DNA from: Tetragonia tetragonoides
Taxonomy: Eukaryota; Streptophyta; Magnoliopsida; Caryophyllales; Aizoaceae
DNA length: 64,000 bases
NCBI GenBank assembly: GCA_038025085.1
Contig: CM076139.1
Location: 24,135,307 to 24,199,306 of the forward strand
Reading direction: 5' to 3'
The position numbers were made by a program, and so were the translations under genes. Positions 46,980 through 58,121 of this stretch are shown in pieces; position 1 is the first letter of the stretch, and each line of letters opens with the position of its first letter. The notes beneath the pieces are model-generated. The model ran no database searches. It had not been told where the DNA came from and saw only the letters and a list, made by a program, of their open reading frames with translations.

Positions 46980-49900
46980 ATGAATGGTTGTGGTGTTTTA
47001 GTTTTCAGGTGTTGCTTGCTATTTCCAGCTGTATGCCCCTCTAGGGTAATCACTGTTGTCAGGACTGCCACAGATGACCTACTCACCTTGATTTATTTTA
47101 TCCTGCGTTTTTTGTTCGAACATTTACTATATGATGTTCTCACTCTTTTCTTACATAGTGCTTTCTTTTGTTTTGGTTAATCTAGTTTTCAAAACAGGTC
47201 AGACTGGGTAAATGAGTGCCTTTCAAAATTGATGAAATGGTTTTGGCAACCCATTATATACAGGTAAATAGTTAAAACAAATTTTAGGGACTGTGCTGCC
47301 TATTAAGTAATGTTTGATTTTTGATTAAAACTGTTCTTGGACTGTTGGACATTGAAAATTTAAACTGACGGATGTCTAGCTTATCTGTATCTCAACAACT
47401 ATTTGTGGACCAACTAATAGGTGTTACCGTGTTAGTATGATTAGACTTAGCAGCAACATAACTATAATACATCAAAATTATGCTTATTTACTTTTCATTG
47501 GAGGAATGCATGAGGAAATTGCCTTTGTCTACATCCTTTTCCACGTCACATATGTCATGCGTATGAACTATGAAGTGACTTGCTATCGTACTAATGAGAG
47601 CTCGAAACTAGTCATAGTTGAATGCATGGTTTCCCAACTTCATCAACCATTAAGTGGAATTAGGAAGTTCTGGGTGACGTTTGCTCTTTGGTGAGGCGTC
47701 ATGTGGCTGTGGTATGTTGACCGTTATAACGTGTAACTGCACTTGGCCTAAAGTTGTTAATGTCTCTTTAAAGGTGGTTGTTATATGTGTGCTTCTACGT
47801 TTTATAATTTATCTAAACTAGGGTGAATATGTTTCTTTTCAGGGTTCTTATGCCGCAGTTCCTCTGAGGACTTTATCATGGAACAAAGGAATAAGGTTGA
47901 AGCAAAATGTGGTCCGCTTTCAAATGATTTCACAAACTGATAGATGTATCTCATCAAAACATGCCTTTCCGTTGAGGTGAAAGTCTTACTTTTTTTTTTA
48001 ATTTGTCATCAACTTGTCATTGACGGGAGTGGTGCATTGGCAACTTAACAGCTTTTTTAGTCAGAGCTTCACTCAGCCTAAATCAATTATTCTGATCAGT
48101 GATCTCTTAAGTAATCATGTTACGCATCTATGTTAGTCTCTTGCATTAGTATGTCTCCACCTTCTGCAATTATGAGTCTGAGAATAAACACGACACGGAT
48201 TGATGAGCAATCTGAGTGGTTTATTATTGAATTCCAGGATGACCTTCACGTTCTCATTGCGAATAGAGGGATTACAATTTCTGTTGTCTTGGTGTATTAC
48301 TCCTTATCCTTATTTTGAGGGGCCGTTTGGTTGGTGGTAATGATTAAGGGGGTAATGGAATGGATTTTTAGGCTAAAATAGTAATGTGAATTGGTGATGA
48401 GGGTAATGATTAGGAGGGGTAATGGAGAAAATGAAGGAAAATGGGGGAATATCATTACCCTAGGGGAAGGTGGGTTTCTATTATCCCTCAAATGGGGGTA
48501 ATCATTACCCTCAAATGGGGGTAATCATTACCCTCATTCTCACAAAAATCTAACCCCCACTACCTCACATACCTCCCATATTAGCCTAAAAATCCATTCC
48601 ATTACCCCCTTAATCATTACCCCCAACCAAACGGCCCCTGAATGTACTGAAATTTCGAACTTCTGTCTTCCGCATTGTGGATTTGTGGTGCTATACATTT
48701 TATTAGATTTTAACCCCGAGTGAGGGAAAATCTGGTCGTTGGTTCAAAGCCATTAAATGCTAATAACAGTTCGGGCTACGTCAAGATTTGGTGCTAGTTT
48801 CAGTTTTATTTGTCGGATTTGCATCTGCAGTGAAATGCTACATGTGATAGCCAATACCTGTTTTAGAGATGTAGGATATGTTTGGTGTGGAGAAACATAA
48901 TTTAAACTGGAATTCATTGTGAAGGAGGATTTTTCAATTTTAGTAAAATTTCCCCTGCACTTATTCAAACTATAATCTCTTGTTTGGTTATGGTGAAAAT
49001 CTGAAGGAAAGAAAACAAAAGTAGGAAAACACAGGGGGTGAAATAAAACTTTGTAACCTCTTCCCCCTTTTTATTGTGCCACCGGCGATTGTCATTAGCA
49101 TTAGCATGAGAAGCCATTGCTGACCACTGGACATAAAGCGCGGGCGAACTAGAATCTGAAGGCCTTTTTTAAAGGAGGCACCAATTTCTCCAGATTTTCT
49201 AGATGTATATAGCTTTTTCTTCCAATTTCTCACATCCAACTACCATGAAATCTACTTGGAAGGAGGAAACACAGAGTTTGTTTTACCTTCTTTTTTTTTT
49301 GAGGGGGGGTTGAGAGGGGAGTGTTTTGGTTGTTTCAACGAGAAGACGAATCAACTTTCTTCTTTCATTGTAGTAAAACATTTTCCCTTGGTGAAAATGG
49401 TATTCCACCTTTTAAAACCAAAAGGGGAAATTGAGGAAATGGTTTTCCAGGCAAACAAGTTTCCTTCTATTTTTTAAAGCGGTTGAGTTTGCATATCACT
49501 AGGTTTTAGGTGTTTGGTATTTGATTATATTTCTCCTCCGTTCTTTGTGCCACTTCTGACTGCTGAAGCTTTCAGATATGTGTGGCACCTTTACTGATGA
49601 CTGTTTTCTCATTATATTTCTGTTTCTCCAAAATGCGTAAAAGCTCTCAACTGAAGTTATTCTTCTTTCCTACTATTTTCCTTGGTTAATTGAAAATTTT
49701 GAGCTGCGTTGGTCTAGGTTTCAGATGACAATGGTTTATAAACTGAACTGAAATCAACCCTGAGGGAGTAGCTCAGCTGGTAAAAACCTATACGGTCTAT
49801 TTCCAAGGTTCCAAGTTTGAGTCCCATGAGGGCCTATGAGATTAGTCAAGCAAAGCTTGGATATCCATGTTATCTAAAAAAATAATAAATAAATAAACTG

Positions 49901-52591
49901 AACCAAAATTAAATGTGATTACTTTTTGCTGCTTAGACTTCCCTGAACTAATTTGGGTTCTTGTCTTAAGGTAATTTTGTTGCGAGATTTAACTGGTATT
50001 CCTATAATTGTTTTCTTTTCAATGTTTATAGCTCCCTATTTCCTTAGTGGCGAGTAATTAGATTCATGTTGCTTGCTCTTAAAGGCCAGCAGCTCAACAT
50101 ATTCGTGAAGCAAAAGGGAAATCTTTGCAAATCTCATCCTTTAAAGGAAATGTGCAAAAGGATGGAGCTGGAGATGCATCAAGCAAACCATTGGTACACA
50201 AAAGCTCAGTCAAGATCTCATTTGTACAGCAAGATAGGGAGGAAGCATTAACACAGTCTCCGACAGCACAAGATTTGCCAGTCTGTAGTGCCTCTGAGTC
50301 AAATACAACAAGGTTGAGATCTCAGGCCATACATCAATTATTCAGAAAATGGTTGAGTCTTCTGCGTACAGAAGCATCAGGTCATGCTGAAGATGATAAT
50401 TTGGTAGGGCCGACTCAGACGACTCATCTTCAGCAGCAAAAGGAGGCCACTCCAAAGGAAAGAGGTGAGGTTCTAAAGGTGGTTTTGTGCTACTTTCTGG
50501 GACTGGATTCAGCAATAACGATCCCCTTACTGCTATTGTAAGTATGATTGTTTATACTCGGAGTTTTCTATTAGCTCCTAAACTCTTTATCTTCTTTTAC
50601 CCTGCTTTTCTTTCAAGTCTGAAGAATGTACTACCTGGTTTCATTTCTTCCAGAGCCTCTTTAACTTCTAATCTCATGAATGTTGTAACTTATCTTGTTA
50701 TAAAGGCAATAGGATGTGCTCTTTGACATATTAATGGGCTGGTTAGGTTTCTGGAAGAGGCCTTTATCCTCTTCTTTTCTGTTTTTTTTTGGGCCGCTTG
50801 GGTAAATTCCACCTGATCAGCCACTTCAATTAGCTCTCACGTAGTTAAATGTTGACACTGTTGTATGTCTGAAACCTGCATATCAAATAAATTCCAGACT
50901 GAGACAGGTTGACATTGGTCACATGTCATTTACTAAGGTCACTAGACTTGTAGATGCTATTAACTTTCACATATGGGAATATTCTGCACACTGGATTGCA
51001 GAAATGTTCTGGAACCTCTCATCGCTCTCATAAAGTACGAAGGATAATGTAAAATAGTGTATTTTCTGACTAGAACCTATAAACATGGTAACAATTACTT
51101 CAACAGGAATTTTGAATTGAATATTCTTGAAATTCATGGTTCTATGTAATATTTTGCCACGATTGTAGTGTAATGTCTGGGAGATGTCACTTCCATATTC
51201 AGAGATGGTTGCAGAGAAAAGACTGTGGCTTCAAGTTTGTTCTCTTCATGACATGTTATGAAAATCTCGATATTTTGGTATTTTGCAAAGCTTTATGCTC
51301 TCTTCACCCCTTCACATTTACCAGATAGAAATAGTTAAAGTTAAGATATTGGGAGGGTTTAAGCACTGTCTTGGATATTCCTTTCAAAACCTCACTTATT
51401 TGATGCTCTTATGGGGGAACACGCTTGCTCACCTTAACTGATTTCAGATCTTAATATTCAGGATTCTTCATACCTGTTAGACATTTTCCTCACTTGGTTT
51501 ACCCTTAAACAGAAATGTCTATAACCTCTTGTTTTAAAGTCTGTATTCTGTATGGAGGAGATCTTTCTAGTCTGTGAGAAAACTTTGAAATATATTTATA
51601 CAAAAAGTTAGTCGTGTGCAAAATATAATTTGACAAGTTGCAGGTCCTGCCATACTGTTCTCTATTTCTTGAGTAGTAGGACATTCTTGTGTTCCAACCA
51701 ATGTTGTAACTCTAACAGAAACAGCCTCTTTTCCATTGCAAGGCTAGGCCGAGTACCTCGGACTCCATATATCGCGTTAGTCTCGTTAGAGCCGCTGCTA
51801 TAATGATATGCTAAGACTTTCGGATCATCTAAGCAGATCACTATTCTTGTATAATGTTAATGTATATTGAACTCTTATTGACACATATTTTTGAGGTTTT
51901 GTTTATGTTGGCTGTTTAATTCTCAAGTTGAATTACTGATCTGAATATGCAATTGACAACACAGTTTTATCTGACTGGAACAAATTAAACTTCAAATTTT
52001 AGAACATCAAGAGAAAATTGACTGAACACTCTTTCTATTAGGAAACTCCAGTAATGCACTACCTCTCACATCATGCTCAAGTGGTGTTGGTTAAATTTAA
52101 TATATTTGCATGTTTACTAAATTTAATTATATTTTACAATGATTTTCTGACCTGCATGTATTTTGATGTTATGCAGCATACCCCTTTATCTGGGTGTGAA
52201 GGTGGTTTATGGTGCTGAAGTTTTAAGGGAATTGACTCCCTTGTGGCTTATAGGTCCCCTGATCGTCGCACTCTATGTTAAGCTGCTTCGCGGGATAGTT
52301 GCACTATACGTGTTTTCCTTCAAGCATACTGTCAAGGTGATAAAAAACCTACCAAATTACTGCTCAATAGCATTCAGTTACATTGCTGAAGGGAAGCTTA
52401 AAGAAGAAATTCGGGCTCGATTGTGGCAGCCAGTGGTCAACATTAAGAACTTAGACTACAAAGAGCTGTCTAGGAGAAAATGGAAGGTGTTTCAAGAGTG
52501 GTTGGTCGAGAAGTACCTTGATTATGTGGAGTCGATATGGCCGTACTATTGCAGGACAATAAGGTTCCTAAAGAGAGCTAACCTTATTTAG
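46980..52591 (+). CDS. Conserved plant membrane protein of unknown function, four-exon model
   Basis: Proposed exons: 46980-47045 (tentative), 47843-47976, 50085-50537 and 52177-52591, about 355 residues. Exons 2-4 join in frame at GT/AG sites. The join at the last intron reads IPLLLFIPLYLGVKVVYGAE, which I recall as conserved in an uncharacterised plant protein family. Residues from about 215 are hydrophobic (VLKVVLCYFLGLD, LWLIGPLIVALYVKLLRGIVALYV), giving two or three membrane segments, then a conserved amphipathic tail (WQPVVNIKNLDYKELSRRKW, YLDYVESIWPYYCRTIRFLK). The middle exon is polar and probably variable. Exon 1 (MNGCGVLVFRCCLLFPAVCP) rests on frame only and lies in the duplicated segment; it could be non-coding. 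Subcellular location and function are unknown. Intron 2 holds a MITE and a SINE. No premature stop is seen in exons 2-4. Confidence 0.75.
47046..47842 (+). other. Intron 1 of the membrane-protein gene (tentative)
   Basis: It ends tttcttttcag. It contains no recognised element or gene; ORFs at 47437 and elsewhere lack domains. Confidence 0.45.
48319..48638. mobile_element. Tourist-like PIF/Harbinger MITE in intron 2
   Basis: Terminal inverted repeats of more than 55 bp start ggggccgtttggttgg. The flanking 3-mers are tga on both sides (48316-48318 and 48639-48641). The interior is built of ggggtaatgattaccc-type motifs, two of them adjacent near 48490-48530. Confidence 0.92.
49755..49891 (+). 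mobile_element. tRNA-derived SINE in intron 2
   Basis: A box tagctcagctgg (49767-49778) and B box agtttgagtcc (about 49812-49822) of an internal Pol III promoter are present, followed by a short body and an A-rich tail (aaaaaaataataaataaa). Flanks ataaactgaactgaaat / ataaactgaaccaaaat are an imperfect TSD. Confidence 0.85.
50538..52176 (+). other. Intron 3 of the membrane-protein gene
   Basis: A phase-2 intron, gtaagt...atgcag. No inserted element with clear borders was found in its 1.6 kb; small open frames lack domains. Confidence 0.75.
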
Positions 52592-53291
52592 TTAATTGGC
52601 TACACCAACCAGAAGAGTGCTCCGTTTTGGACGGATTGGGCTCTCCAAACACACATTGACATATTTGAGTTGCAACTTGCATCTGCTGATTGAGCACAAG
52701 TTCAATTTTGCTTCCTCGCTGTCCTGTATCTCCATCTTCTTGAATCTGTCGGAGCATACTGGAAATCATTGCGGATAATCTGTGGGCGGAGTTACACCCA
52801 TCATTACTCCTTTTGTTAGAGTGTATCGCAGTGTTAGCTGCCTCCACATTGAGTTGCTTTGTAGTTACGAGTTCCGTGGAGCTCAAATTCATCTGATTGT
52901 GATTATCTGAATGAGCAAAGTTTGGCTATTTTTTCATCGGTTAAACATTTCTGCTTTTGATGTGATGTGACTTTCTTGATTATATTCTTTGCAAAACCTA
53001 TCATTGATACATATAATGGATTGTGTTTGAAACTGAGAGAGCCAGGGATCTACCTAAGTGGACAGGAAACTGAGCAAAAAAAAAAAAAAAAGTGGACAGG
53101 AAACTATGAAAGCCTGAAATCGGGCAGGCCTTCTCAGATGATGTGACCTCTGTTTTGCCACAAAGGATATGCCATTGCTTTAGAAGTTTCATCAAACCCA
53201 AAATACAAAGCAGGTGAAAATGTTATCCACTAGCAGGTTGAAATCAGAGTTATCAAATGATGACCCGGCCCGAGCCGAGCCGTTTATTAAA
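52592..53291 (+). other. 3' UTR and downstream flank of the membrane-protein gene
   Basis: Sequence after the TAG stop is AT-rich and non-coding. At 53060-53110 an A-run lies between two copies of gtggacaggaaact. The polyadenylation site cannot be placed. Confidence 0.5.
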
Positions 53292-53475
53292 GAAAAATGG
53301 ATCTTGTACAATGATTGTACATTACAATCATTTTTGTGTGTCTATCTCTCCTCTTCCCTTTTTCACTCTACCACAAATACCCCCCTGAAATCCCAAGTAG
53401 CAAGGGCAATTTTGTCACTCCTCTCACATAAAAAAAAGTTTTTAATGTACAACCATTGTATGAGTATCATTGTCC
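53292..53475. mobile_element. 184-bp Mutator-like MITE
   Basis: Inverted ends around acaatgattgtacatta / aatgtacaaccattgt. The perfect 9-bp duplication tttattaaa lies at 53283-53291 and 53476-53484. Confidence 0.82.
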
Positions 53476-53484
53476 TTTATTAAA

Positions 53485-54729
53485 GTCATGACAAATTTTT
53501 CTCGACCGAACCTGTTGACAACCTAGGAAAATAAACTAAAAAGTGATTTTGACCAAAAAACCAACCAAAACCGAACCCAAAATGACTCGACTTAAAACTT
53601 CCTGGGTCAACCCGTTTAACATGTATGTCTAGTTGAAATAACAGGTCCTAAATCAAAATGGAATATGCCTATGAATTGGTAAAGTTCATAAAATTAATCC
53701 TTATGTAAGTCCAGAATTAATAGTGACTCAAAATTAAGACTATAAAACTAGATCACCCATGATTCACCACGTTAAGTTATATAATAATTGTGATAAAAAA
53801 AACTTGTATGATAATTGTGGTGATAGAGACATGAAGTCGTACTCTCAAGCAAGCTCTTCAATGCCTCATGTTTGTGTCAAACTTTTTTGGACTATAGTCC
53901 AAAAAGAAAAAAAACTTTCTTTCCCCAAATATTTGTCACTTTCTAATCTTAAACGTTGTTGCATTGAACTGATCGATAGGCAAAGAGTTGTCATGTCACT
54001 ATGGATTATGCAAAACCTAGAAGAAACGTACTCGATATTTTTAGCTAATTAGGCGTGAATATAGAGAGTTAATCATGAGAAGATAAAAAAAAAATTAGTT
54101 ATGGATCGGATATGCTGTGTAGGGGTTATGTTTTCTACCTTGTATTTCAACTAAAGTAAATTGAATTGTGAAGTTGAAACAACCACATACTTCCTAAAGT
54201 CAATTCTAGACATATATTCATCAAGTAATCAATATATTAACATTACTCTTACCATATCTTTGTAAAATTCATATTATTGAAAATATATAACAACAACAAA
54301 AAGAAATGTACAATGGAAAATTTATAATCAAGAGTTAACTGTTCTTTGAATTCATTTTGACAAATATAAAAGTTTTATAAAAAATTTGTAAAAATCCTAA
54401 ATTTCATGCTCCTTAATACATTATTTAAAGAGATTGGAAATGAACTCTTATGTCACTTGAACAAATAGGGATCGTATGCACTAGCACATCCTAAATCAAA
54501 GTAGAATATAATTATGGACTAATTAATGAGGGTGGTGATTAATCCATTCGTAAGTTCAAAATTAATAGTCATGCACTTTAGTTATATTGACTCTCTCATT
54601 CAGTTAACATTCTATACATTGATATCATTTGTCATGTTGATCGATATCCTTATTCACTCATTATTGGACGGGAAAGCTCATTCTACCACACAATTGAACT
54701 GAAGTTACATCCTAAAACCAATTAGCAAA
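53485..54729. other. Intergenic DNA before the CACTA element
   Basis: Text such as cccggcccgagccgagcc (53263) and gggtcaacccgtttaacatg (53604) may be ends of another degraded transposon now holding the MITE, but no TSD was found. The rest shows nothing recognisable. Confidence 0.45.
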
Positions 54730-54744
54730 CACTACTAAAAAAAG

Positions 54745-55330
54745 TGTCTTTAGTATCAGCAATTATCTGATACGAAAGACCAAATAACTGATACAAAAGA
54801 CCATTAGTATCGGAAACTTTTTCCGATACCAAACCGATGCCTACACCCTTGTTACTAAAGGGTTCGTATCAAATAAATGGTTCTGATACTAAAGACAGGG
54901 TGCCTTTGGTATCGGAAACACTATAGGAACAGAAGTAGTACGGAACGCTTTCGATACTATATATTCCTCTTTAGCATCGGACATGTATTTCTATTGCTAC
55001 AAACCTGTCTAGTATCGAAACACTTCTGATGCCAAAGACCCCTCTTTAGTAACAGAAAACGGGCATTATTGTTGCTAAAAATATGTCTAGTATCGAACAG
55101 TTCTGATACCAACTACCTTTCTTTAGTAACAGAAAACGGGCACTAGTATCAAAACAGTTCTGATACCAATTACCCCTCTTTAGTAACAGAAAAAACTTAT
55201 GTTGATGAAAACTTGTCAATAGTATTGGAAAGAATTGACACCAAAAGCATATCTTTAGTATCAAACATTATTTCTGTTGCTAAATACATATCAATAGTAT
55301 CAGAAAGTCTATGCAAATAAGCTTCCAACA
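54745..55330. repeat. Left subterminal repeats of the CACTA element
   Basis: More than fifteen copies of a motif like tagtatcgga/ttctgatacc in both orientations. In En/Spm, TNPA-like protein binds such subterminal repeats. Confidence 0.88.
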
Positions 55331-55756
55331 ATATCAGAATGGAGTAAGTAATACCAAACTTCAAAGTATCATTATATTATAGCCTTTCACATTGAAAGCA
55401 GATATTTGAATCTAATAAGCTAAAGTCTGTACCAAATCAATTGACATAAACCTGAATATATATTTATATATCATCATAATATGAACAATATTACATGTCT
55501 TTCTAGAGCCATACAACAGATCGTGGATGTTTCATGTAGCGTCAAAATTCACAGCCACATTTACAAAATACACCAAAATGAGTTAACAATCCTATGTTCA
55601 AGTGCACACTTTAAACCATATTCCACATCTACAATATACACCAATATGAGTTAACAATCCTATGTTCAAGTGCACACTTTGAACCATATTCCACGCATCA
55701 AAAAGAAGTTAGTTAAGCAGCCCAACAGGTCGTATGTTTCAAATTGTTTCCCCATG
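55331..55756. other. Non-coding interior of the CACTA element
   Basis: It contains a direct duplication of about 80 bp (tacaccaaaatgagttaaca... at 55569 and tacaccaatatgagttaaca... at 55637). No gene is seen. Confidence 0.6.
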
Positions 55757-57936
55757 TTAGACTTGAATCACCTTCGAGTTTGACGCTGTAAAAGTAATAA
55801 ACGTATGTCAATATAATCATTTGTAAATATATGAAAGTTGTAGAAGCAACTAATATCATTGGAGATATAATACCCTCAAGTGACAAAGTCTTATGTTTTA
55901 GCCCTATTTTATATCATACTTCTATGTTCTGCAATTCACGACAAAAAGATGAAACTGCTTTATATACATGGTATACATTGTGATAAGTCAAATAGTTGAT
56001 GTAAACTGTATGTGAGTAAAAAAAAAAAAAAAAAACCCCCATTAAGTAACCATTGCCAGGATCCCAGCAAACAATAGGCACAAAGTATTTTCAGCAGACA
56101 ACAATTTTCGGATGTCTTTTCTAAACAATACATCTTCTGCTTAACCATCCTCAAAGTATAAACAGAACAAAAAATAGTGAGGGATAGAGGGAGTAGACTT
56201 ACTCCATTAGACGATTGCATTTGCACAACCATTTCCTTCAATGCACGCATTTCTTCTTCTAGAGTTTCCCTCTTTTTCCTTTCACTCTCGAACGCCTCTT
56301 CCAACAACTTGTTTCTTCCAGCTACTTCTTCTTCCCATGCTAGTCGGGTTTGCCTATCGGATGCCATCTGTTCTTCTAGTGCTACTCTTTTTCGCCTTTC
56401 GTTCTCAACCATCAATAATGCTTCATGAGCTTTCAGTTTAGAGCTACTATTACATGGAGTTTTCACACCGATTCCATAGGTTCTTTTATACCCACGCTTA
56501 TCACCTCGTACAACTCGCTCAAAGATTTTTTGTCGCTCAGTTTTCATATCACAATCTGGAGGAAGTTTGCTCAACTCATGTTTCATCTCATCCTGCATAT
56601 TTAAATATAAAATATGTATAACAAAACCTTCGCATTCTTCTGAGCACATTAAACATCTAAAACCAAATAAGAGCACTAATGGATATTAATAGCTTCTCCT
56701 TACAATCTTCTTTGTAGATTCTGCATCAACTGGTTTTACTTTTGCCTCGCCATAAGCAACATTAAAAAGGGCCATCGGATCTGGTTCATCCCCATCATCA
56801 TTTGTCTATAAAAAAAGAATAAACAGAGAAAATCATAAAAGAAGAATGAAAGGAAATATGTCTACTGAAGTGTCAGGAAGTTAATACTATATTTACCAAC
56901 TCGTCCCTTAGCCGAGCAAAAGTCTTAGATCCCATGTGATGTGTTAATGTGTAATGCATGCGATTATTGAAGCTCTTTTACTAGCCTCCTACATGGTCAA
57001 AAATCCAAAATCACCAACTAATATTTAATTTCATGAACAAGCAAATTAAAATATCAGACAATCAATACCTTTCCCTTCTCTGATTCCCATCTATGCACCA
57101 TATTCTTCCACTGCTCAGGATCCACCCTAGAATGTGGTGCCTTCAACAGTTGCTCTAATGGTTTGTTTACAGAAACATAGTAGGCCTTCTTAAGTTTAGT
57201 TCTCCATGATCGCATACAGTTATTTAGTTTCTCTAATACCCACTCTTTTGGGGATTCTGGACCCTCAAATATGAATCTTGTCTAAGCCATCACAAAAGAA
57301 AAAAATAAGCCTTGAAAGCTGAATGAACCAATCACAATAGTCAAATAAATTTGGGAAGAATCTGACCTGAACAATCTTCCAGAAAGCATCTTTTTTCTCC
57401 TCTACCATATGTGTTCTCCAGTCTTCAAGATCCAAGGGGATCATTTTCGGGTCTCTTGAAAGTATGCCAATGTAAGATGACAGAGGTCTTTGAAATTTTC
57501 CAATCGGCTGCCCTTTACCATTCACTTTTACTACAGTCTTCTCATTACTTGATAGCTTAGCACACTTGTTTGGTCCCCTCGGAGGATAATTTTTTTGAGG
57601 CACTGTACATAAAAACATGCATATCAGTTTTTCCATAAGCAAGTCACATGAATAAAACTAAATGCCAGAGATTGAAAACATCATACCAATAGAATTAGAA
57701 GGTGTGTTAATGACCATGTTCGGGACTTCAGCCATGTTCGGAACTTCAGAGCTGCCATTGCTGCCACCAGTACCATTACGACTAAAGTTTTCTTCATCAC
57801 GATCAGAGGCATCTGAACTTTCATCACTAGAGCTTTCATCTGAAGACTCGGGAACTCTTTGTGACAAAACAACATATTGCTCATACTTTTTCTTCTTAGA
57901 AGCTGCTGCAGCAGCACCCTTGAAGCTTTGAATCAT
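55757..57936 (-). CDS. TNPA-like protein of the CACTA element (Transposase_24 / En-Spm type)
   Basis: Proposed minus-strand exons: 57936 to about 57687, 57602-57367, 57281-57069, about 56990-56900, about 56806-56705, about 56594-56200 and 55785-55757. The ATG gives MIQSFKGAAAAASKKKKYEQ, then an acidic Ser-rich region (ESSDESSSDESSDASD). The Transposase_24-like core follows: NGKGQPIGKFQRPLSSYIG, DLEDWRTHMVEEKKDAFWKI, MRSWRTKLKKAYY and MHYTLTHHMGSKTFARLRDE. A long charged coiled coil (ENERRKRVALEEQMASDRQT ... MRALKEMVVQM) ends it, probably for dimerisation. Near 56960 the frame appears shifted by one base between KRASI and RMHYTL, so the gene may be broken there. TNPA-type proteins bind the subterminal repeats. 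Confidence 0.72.
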
Positions 57937-58121
57937 TTTTATAACCTGCATAAAAATAGTAGATAGTACTAAAACGTACACTAAAAATATGCATGTTAAA
58001 CATAATAAAAATGATAGGACTATATATATCAAACAAACACCACATAACCATTGCAACTAACAGTTAAAGTCCAAAATAAGTCAGCAAAGAAAGGAAAAAA
58101 AAAGTCCACAATAAGACAATC

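Larger units (their letters stand above)
45084..47010 (+). repeat. 180-bp tandem duplication, second copy split by a LINE
   Basis: Copy 1 (45084-45263) and copy 2 (45264-45384 plus 46950-47010) share ggctgtct...gagaacctaag, gataag.ggaaagtactg, gtctttgtagtacta, accaagattaa..agtagga and catgaatg.ttgtggtgtt. Joining across the LINE restores collinearity, which independently confirms the LINE boundaries. Confidence 0.85.

Noticed and set aside
49767..49822. Functional tRNA gene
   Set aside because: A and B boxes are present, but the cloverleaf is not complete and the A-rich tail and flanking duplication identify a SINE.
52584..52892. 102-codon minus-strand frame in the 3' flank
   Set aside because: It lies opposite the 3' UTR of the membrane-protein gene, with no domain or promoter.
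53240..53620. Complete transposon with gggtc-type ends around the MITE
   Set aside because: The end-like words do not form matching inverted repeats and no TSD was found.
56177..56441. Plus-strand frames opposite the coiled coil
   Set aside because: They are shadows of the minus-strand TNPA-like exon.
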